From: a bacterium
Lineage (GTDB): Bacteria > Verrucomicrobiota > Verrucomicrobiae > JAJYAR01
NCBI GenBank assembly: GCA_021779435.1
Contig: JAJYAR010000111.1
Span: 1 to 7,816, forward strand
Length of the DNA: 7,816 nt
Reading direction: 5' to 3'
Part shown: positions 4,279-7,816 of the stretch, in pieces
How the letters are laid out: the number at the start of each line of letters is the position of its first letter
Numbering within the stretch: the stretch's first letter is position 1
Position numbers and translations under genes: made by a program
The notes under the pieces: model-generated
The model's input: only the letters and a program-made list of their open reading frames with translations
Databases searched by the model: none
Told to the model about the DNA's origin: nothing

Positions 4279-6867
4279 TCAGTTTGGCAGCGGGGCCGGG
4301 GCGGGCGGTTCGCCCGGGGGCATAAGCTCGAGTCCGTGGTCGATCAGCACCGGCCGAGCCTGGAGCTCCAGGGTAGCGTGCGGGAGGCCCTTGCGCGCGG
4401 CGGTGATCGTGATAAGGCCGGGTTTAAGGGTGGAGCGGACGGCCACGCGGTTGATGCCGCATTCGGTATCCAGATACAGGTTGTTAGTCGAATCGGGGAT
4501 GGCCGCGTTGAGACCGCCGCGCCAGATCGCGGGGCCGGTGACGGCGAAGTCGACGCGACTTTCGTCGGTGGGGCAACGCCGGCCCTGGGCGTCGACGACC
4601 TCGAAGTCGACGAGCGCCACGTCGGAGCCGTCGGCTTGAAGGCCGCCGGGGCCGGTGTGGAGCGTGAGGCGCAGGGCGGCGGGCGGGCCGGCGGTTTCGA
4701 GGCGTTCCCGGGCGACGACCCGGCCGTTCAGAGTGGCGACGGCGGACAGCGTACCGGGTTCGAATGCGACCTTCGGGAAGGCGTAGATGCAGCCGTATTC
4801 GGGACGAGTCACTGTGCCGAGGGGGTTCCCATTGACGAAGAGCTCGACGGCGTCGCAATGGTTGGCGGCGACGTAGACGGTCTTCACGGTGCCGGAGGGG
4901 TAGGTCCAGTGGCCGATGATGTGGAGATCGGGGGCGGGATTCTGCATCACGCGGTACACGTAGAAAGCCTCCTTGGGGAGACGCACGGCGTCGACCTTGC
5001 CACTGACGCGAAGGACGGCGCTGCTTTGCTGGCGTCCGTCGGCGTCGGAGTCGGACCAATAGATCGAGGCGTAGGCGGACCACTTGGAGTGGGCGGGGGC
5101 CGGGTTGTCGATTCGGTTGATCATGTAATCGTGATAACGGCGGGCGGCCTGGAGACAGAAGGACTCGGAGGTCCAGTCGTAGGTGTCCTTGGGGCCTTGT
5201 TGGAAGCCGAAGTGCGGCGGCGAATAATTGTCCCAGATGCCGCGGAATGCCTCGTCCCGGAGGTCCTCGCACTCGATGAGGGGAGCCCGGTCTCGGCGTT
5301 CGGCGCTGTAGCCGCGGAAGATCGCGGAGCGGTTGGGAAGCGAGTCGGTGCGCGGGTCCTGGCCGATCATCACGCCGTAGTACTCGGCGATGTCCGTGAT
5401 CGCGGCGGCGGCGGCGTTGTCATCGCCGTGGCGCACTCCCATGACGCGAGCGCCGTGGGGGTCCCAGGTCTTTCGGAGGTTGACCATTTCGCGCATGTGG
5501 TCGGGGCTGATCACCTGGTTGCCGGCTTCCCAGAAGAGGATGCTGGGGTTGTTGCGGTAGGCGATGATCGTGTCGCGCATGACCTCGACGCGCTGCTGCC
5601 ACTGACGGCCCTGGACGTCGTGCTCCTTGTCGCCGGCGGGGCATACCTCGACGATACCGAAACGATCGCAGGCGTGGACATCGACGGCCTGGGGAGCGGT
5701 GTGCATCCAGCGGATATAGTTGGCGTGGGAGGCGCGGATCAGCTCGGCATTGGCCTCGTGCATCCAGTCTGGGTAGGCCTGGCCGAGACCGGCCCAATCG
5801 TCGACGGAGCGTTGAGCGTAGCCGGTGAGCCAGAGGAAACGGCCGTTGAGATAGACGCCGCCGGTGCCGGCTCCGCCGCGGAAGGAGGTTTCGCGGAAGC
5901 CGGTGCGCGTATCACAGGTGTCGACCACGCGGCCGTCCACGGAGAGGGAAGTGCGGACTGTGTAGAGAGTGGGGTCGTCGACGTCCCAGAACCGGGCGTG
6001 CTCGAGCGTGCCGGAGGCGGAGAGGGTGCGCGTCTGGCCGGCGGAAAAGTGAGCCGACTGGCCGTCGAAGCGGGCCTGGACGATGCCGGAGGCGTCGATG
6101 ACGGCTACGGAGAGGGTGATGATTGCGGGGGCGCCGGAATCGTTGCGCACCTGCGACTCGACGCCGACGCCGGTGCGGTGTCGCGCGGGGTCGATGTTTT
6201 CCGGATACACGTAAACGCCCGTCGTACGGAGGCCGTCGTAGACCGGGAAGGTCTGATAGATCGGCCCTGTGATCCAGAGCGACACGTCGCGATTGATCCC
6301 GCCGAAGTCGGGGTTGAAGGCTTTGGACTCCCACTGGAAAACGACGCCCGAGGAGGCCTCGCGGTAGGTGGTCCGGTTGTCGACACGCACGGCGAGCACG
6401 TTGTCGATGGCGCCGAAATTCACGTAGGGAGTGAGGTCGAGGCCGTAGCGTGTGACGCCGTTCTCGTAGAGCCCGACGCGGGTGCCGTTGACGTAGAACG
6501 TTGCTGCCTGCCGGAGTCCGTCGAGGATGAGGAACACCTTCTTGCCGTGCGCGGAGTCGGGCAGGCGAAAGTGTTTCCGGTACCAGCCGATACCCTGGTA
6601 GATGCCGACGTCGCCGCCCGAGTGGTTGATGAGCTTCCGGTACGAGTCGACGTCGTTCCAGGTGTGTGGCGTCCCGACGTCGGTCCAGGATGAATCATCG
6701 AAGGAGGGCTTGTCGGCGCCTGGGACGTCGGCGCGGATGAACTTCCAGCCGGGATTGAAATTGTACTCGGCGCGGGAGGATGCGGAGGGCGCCGGTGAGA
6801 TCGTGCGGGCCTGGCAGGCACAGCCAAGAGACAGCATGAGCGCGGCAACCGTGAGGATGACCTTCAT
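4279..6867 (-). CDS. Exported glycoside hydrolase family 2 protein, beta-galactosidase-like
   Basis: This 862-residue enzyme has GH2 architecture. A signal peptide spans 1-20 (cleavage after CQA; no clear lipobox). The N-terminal jelly-roll sugar-binding domain (about 33-205) contains FNPGWKF, the PHTWND motif (67-72), GIGWYRKHF (92-100) and FYVNG (124-128). An immunoglobulin-like domain follows (about 210-325), then the TIM barrel (about 335-590) with GVYLNGRFLWLTGY (337-350), RWMHTAP (386-392), ILFWEAGNQ (443-451) and PLIECED (529-535). C-terminal beta domains are DUF4982-like (about 645-725, VELFVNG at 674-680) and a GH2 C-terminal Ig-like domain (about 730-838). The tail is Pro-rich. GH2 enzymes retain configuration using two Glu. 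The usual acid/base position after Gly-Asn is Gln451, and Glu447 is the nearest acid. Glu532 is the best nucleophile candidate. The gene lies 13 nt after the GH105 gene, so the two are almost certainly co-transcribed. It probably removes beta-linked galactose or a related sugar from pectic side chains; the exact substrate is unknown. The ATG at 6867 gives a proper signal peptide. Confidence 0.92.
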   Translation of the reverse strand: MKVILTVAALMLSLGCACQARTISPAPSASSRAEYNFNPGWKFIRADVPGADKPSFDDSSWTDVGTPHTWNDVDSYRKLINHSGGDVGIYQGIGWYRKHFRLPDSAHGKKVFLILDGLRQAATFYVNGTRVGLYENGVTRYGLDLTPYVNFGAIDNVLAVRVDNRTTYREASSGVVFQWESKAFNPDFGGINRDVSLWITGPIYQTFPVYDGLRTTGVYVYPENIDPARHRTGVGVESQVRNDSGAPAIITLSVAVIDASGIVQARFDGQSAHFSAGQTRTLSASGTLEHARFWDVDDPTLYTVRTSLSVDGRVVDTCDTRTGFRETSFRGGAGTGGVYLNGRFLWLTGYAQRSVDDWAGLGQAYPDWMHEANAELIRASHANYIRWMHTAPQAVDVHACDRFGIVEVCPAGDKEHDVQGRQWQQRVEVMRDTIIAYRNNPSILFWEAGNQVISPDHMREMVNLRKTWDPHGARVMGVRHGDDNAAAAAITDIAEYYGVMIGQDPRTDSLPNRSAIFRGYSAERRDRAPLIECEDLRDEAFRGIWDNYSPPHFGFQQGPKDTYDWTSESFCLQAARRYHDYMINRIDNPAPAHSKWSAYASIYWSDSDADGRQQSSAVLRVSGKVDAVRLPKEAFYVYRVMQNPAPDLHIIGHWTYPSGTVKTVYVAANHCDAVELFVNGNPLGTVTRPEYGCIYAFPKVAFEPGTLSAVATLNGRVVARERLETAGPPAALRLTLHTGPGGLQADGSDVALVDFEVVDAQGRRCPTDESRVDFAVTGPAIWRGGLNAAIPDSTNNLYLDTECGINRVAVRSTLKPGLITITAARKGLPHATLELQARPVLIDHGLELMPPGEPPAPAPLPN

Positions 6868-6880
6868 CGCGTGGATCGGT

Positions 6881-7816
6881 TCAAGGGGCTGGCTCGAACT
6901 GCATTCCTCCGCCTGTTGTCGTGTCGCGGGCTCCGAGGTTATTCCTGAAGATGATCATTTCGGCGCCGGCCATCAGGACCGGGCCGTAGCCGTGGGCTGC
7001 GAGCACGCTGGTGGGGCGGCGGTAGTAGAACATCGGATCGAAACCCATGCCGGTGCCGATGCAGGTGCCTTCGACCTGGCCGCGAACATTGACCTGGCTG
7101 GCGACCGCGTTCCAACCGACTGAGGCGGCGGGCCCGTAGGCCTTGGCGTCGAGCCAGCCGCGGTTGATGCCGTGGGCTAGCGCGTAGACGAACATCGCGG
7201 AAGCGGAGGTCTCGAGATAGGAATCGGGACGGTTTAGCAACTGGTGCCAGAGGCCGGAGCCGGACTGGACGGCCGCCAGCCCGGCGATCTGGGCGCGGAA
7301 TTGGGCCAGGATGGCGGGCCGGGCGGGATGGTCCTCGGGGAGCACATCGAGGAGCCTGCACAACGCGAGTGCGGCCCAGCCGTTAGCACGAGCCCAGTAA
7401 AAGGCGGGATGAGGAGTCATTCCGCTGACCCAGCCGTGCCGGTACAGCCCTGTTTCGGGCACGAACATGCGGGCCGAGAACTGCCGGATCTGGCGAACTG
7501 CGTCGTCGAGGCAGGCCGTGTCGCCGGTCAGCGCATACATATCGGACAGCGCGGGCACGCTCATGTAGAGGTCGTCGGCCCAGAGCGTGTCGGGCATCGG
7601 GAAATGGCGAGCCAGAGTGCCGTCGGGCAGCCGGTATTGGCCGGAGCGGACCCAGGCCATGTAGGTGTCGATGCGCGGGCGGAGCAGAGAGGGATGCAGG
7701 CCGTGGAGCGAGGCCTCGATCATGGCGGCGGCCATCGCTCCGCAGTCGTCGAGCGCCTGGGGGTGCAGCACCGTGGACATGGCGAGCCAGCGCTGCGTGC
7801 GGGTCATCTTCGAGTC
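6881..7816 (-). CDS. GH105 unsaturated rhamnogalacturonyl hydrolase, 5' end beyond window
   Basis: This is the C-terminal part of a family 105 glycoside hydrolase (YteR/YesR type). These enzymes remove the 4,5-unsaturated galacturonyl residue that lyases leave on rhamnogalacturonan fragments by hydrating its double bond. The frame stays open to the last base. Numbering from the first visible ATG (7807), the motifs are LDDCGAM (19-25), LPDGTLAR (60-67), TLWADDLYMSVP (74-85, with Asp78/Asp79 as the candidate catalytic acid), WARANGWA (138-145), GSGLWHQLL (183-191), YLETSASAMF (197-206) and GQVEGTCIGTGMGFD (243-257). In YteR the catalytic Asp is near residue 143, so about 60 or more residues are probably missing and the ATG at 7807 is unlikely to be the true start. 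Whether a signal peptide exists cannot be seen. The alpha/alpha-barrel C-terminus looks complete. The gene is the upstream partner of the GH2 gene in an operon (13-nt spacing). Confidence 0.92.
   Translation of the reverse strand, partial: DSKMTRTQRWLAMSTVLHPQALDDCGAMAAAMIEASLHGLHPSLLRPRIDTYMAWVRSGQYRLPDGTLARHFPMPDTLWADDLYMSVPALSDMYALTGDTACLDDAVRQIRQFSARMFVPETGLYRHGWVSGMTPHPAFYWARANGWAALALCRLLDVLPEDHPARPAILAQFRAQIAGLAAVQSGSGLWHQLLNRPDSYLETSASAMFVYALAHGINRGWLDAKAYGPAASVGWNAVASQVNVRGQVEGTCIGTGMGFDPMFYYRRPTSVLAAHGYGPVLMAGAEMIIFRNNLGARDTTTGGGMQFEPAP

Noticed and set aside
4162..6693. An 843-codon plus-strand open frame opposite the GH2 gene
   Set aside because: It is in register with the GH2 codons on the other strand. 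A stop here would need TTA, CTA or TCA codons in the GH2 gene, and these are rare in GC-rich genes. The translation is Val/Gly/Asp-rich low-complexity sequence without any domain, while the minus-strand protein is a full GH2 enzyme.

Overview
The window is GC-rich (clearly above 60% by eye) and holds five protein genes. Together they look like part of a locus for degrading pectin, probably rhamnogalacturonan I. Secreted carbohydrate-active enzymes, long Gfo/Idh/MocA oxidoreductases, no Shine-Dalgarno sequences at the readable starts, and purine-rich intergenic repeats all suggest a Gram-negative polysaccharide degrader. A verrucomicrobium of the Opitutaceae type is my best guess. That is inference from gene content and style, because no phylogenetic marker is present.

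Layout: (1) 1-283 has no gene. It begins with a short array of direct repeats built on a CCTGTCCCT core and ends with a hairpin and a purine-rich repeat word. (2) 284-1636 (minus) encodes a cytoplasmic NAD(P)-dependent Gfo/Idh/MocA oxidoreductase. (3) 1637-1780 is a divergent intergenic region with weak promoter-like hexamers and an imperfect inverted repeat. (4) 1781-3079 (plus) encodes an exported member of the oligogalacturonate lyase family (PL22). (5) 3080-3352 is a gap with a strong hairpin and two inverted copies of the purine-rich word. (6) 3221/3353-4120 (plus) encodes an exported DUF6250-type protein whose start codon is uncertain. (7) 4121-4278 is a short convergent gap. (8) 4279-6867 (minus) encodes an exported glycoside hydrolase family 2 enzyme. 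(9) 6881-7816 (minus, 5' end beyond the window) encodes a GH105 unsaturated rhamnogalacturonyl hydrolase, 13 nt upstream of the GH2 gene in the same operon.

How they may work together: the PL22-type lyase and the DUF6250 protein would act on pectic oligosaccharides outside the cytoplasm. The GH2 enzyme would remove side-chain sugars such as beta-galactose. GH105 would hydrolyse the unsaturated uronyl residue that lyases leave at the non-reducing end, and the oxidoreductase may process a released sugar in the cytoplasm. No transporter, regulator or SusC/D pair lies in the window.

The points most worth a second look are in active sites. The PL22 protein lacks the His-Pro-His metal-site motif of classical Ogl. 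The GH2 protein has Gln where the family acid/base Glu normally sits. The DUF6250 protein has a clean signal peptide with no ordinary start codon in front of it. I found no CRISPR array, tRNA, rRNA, phage or transposase gene.
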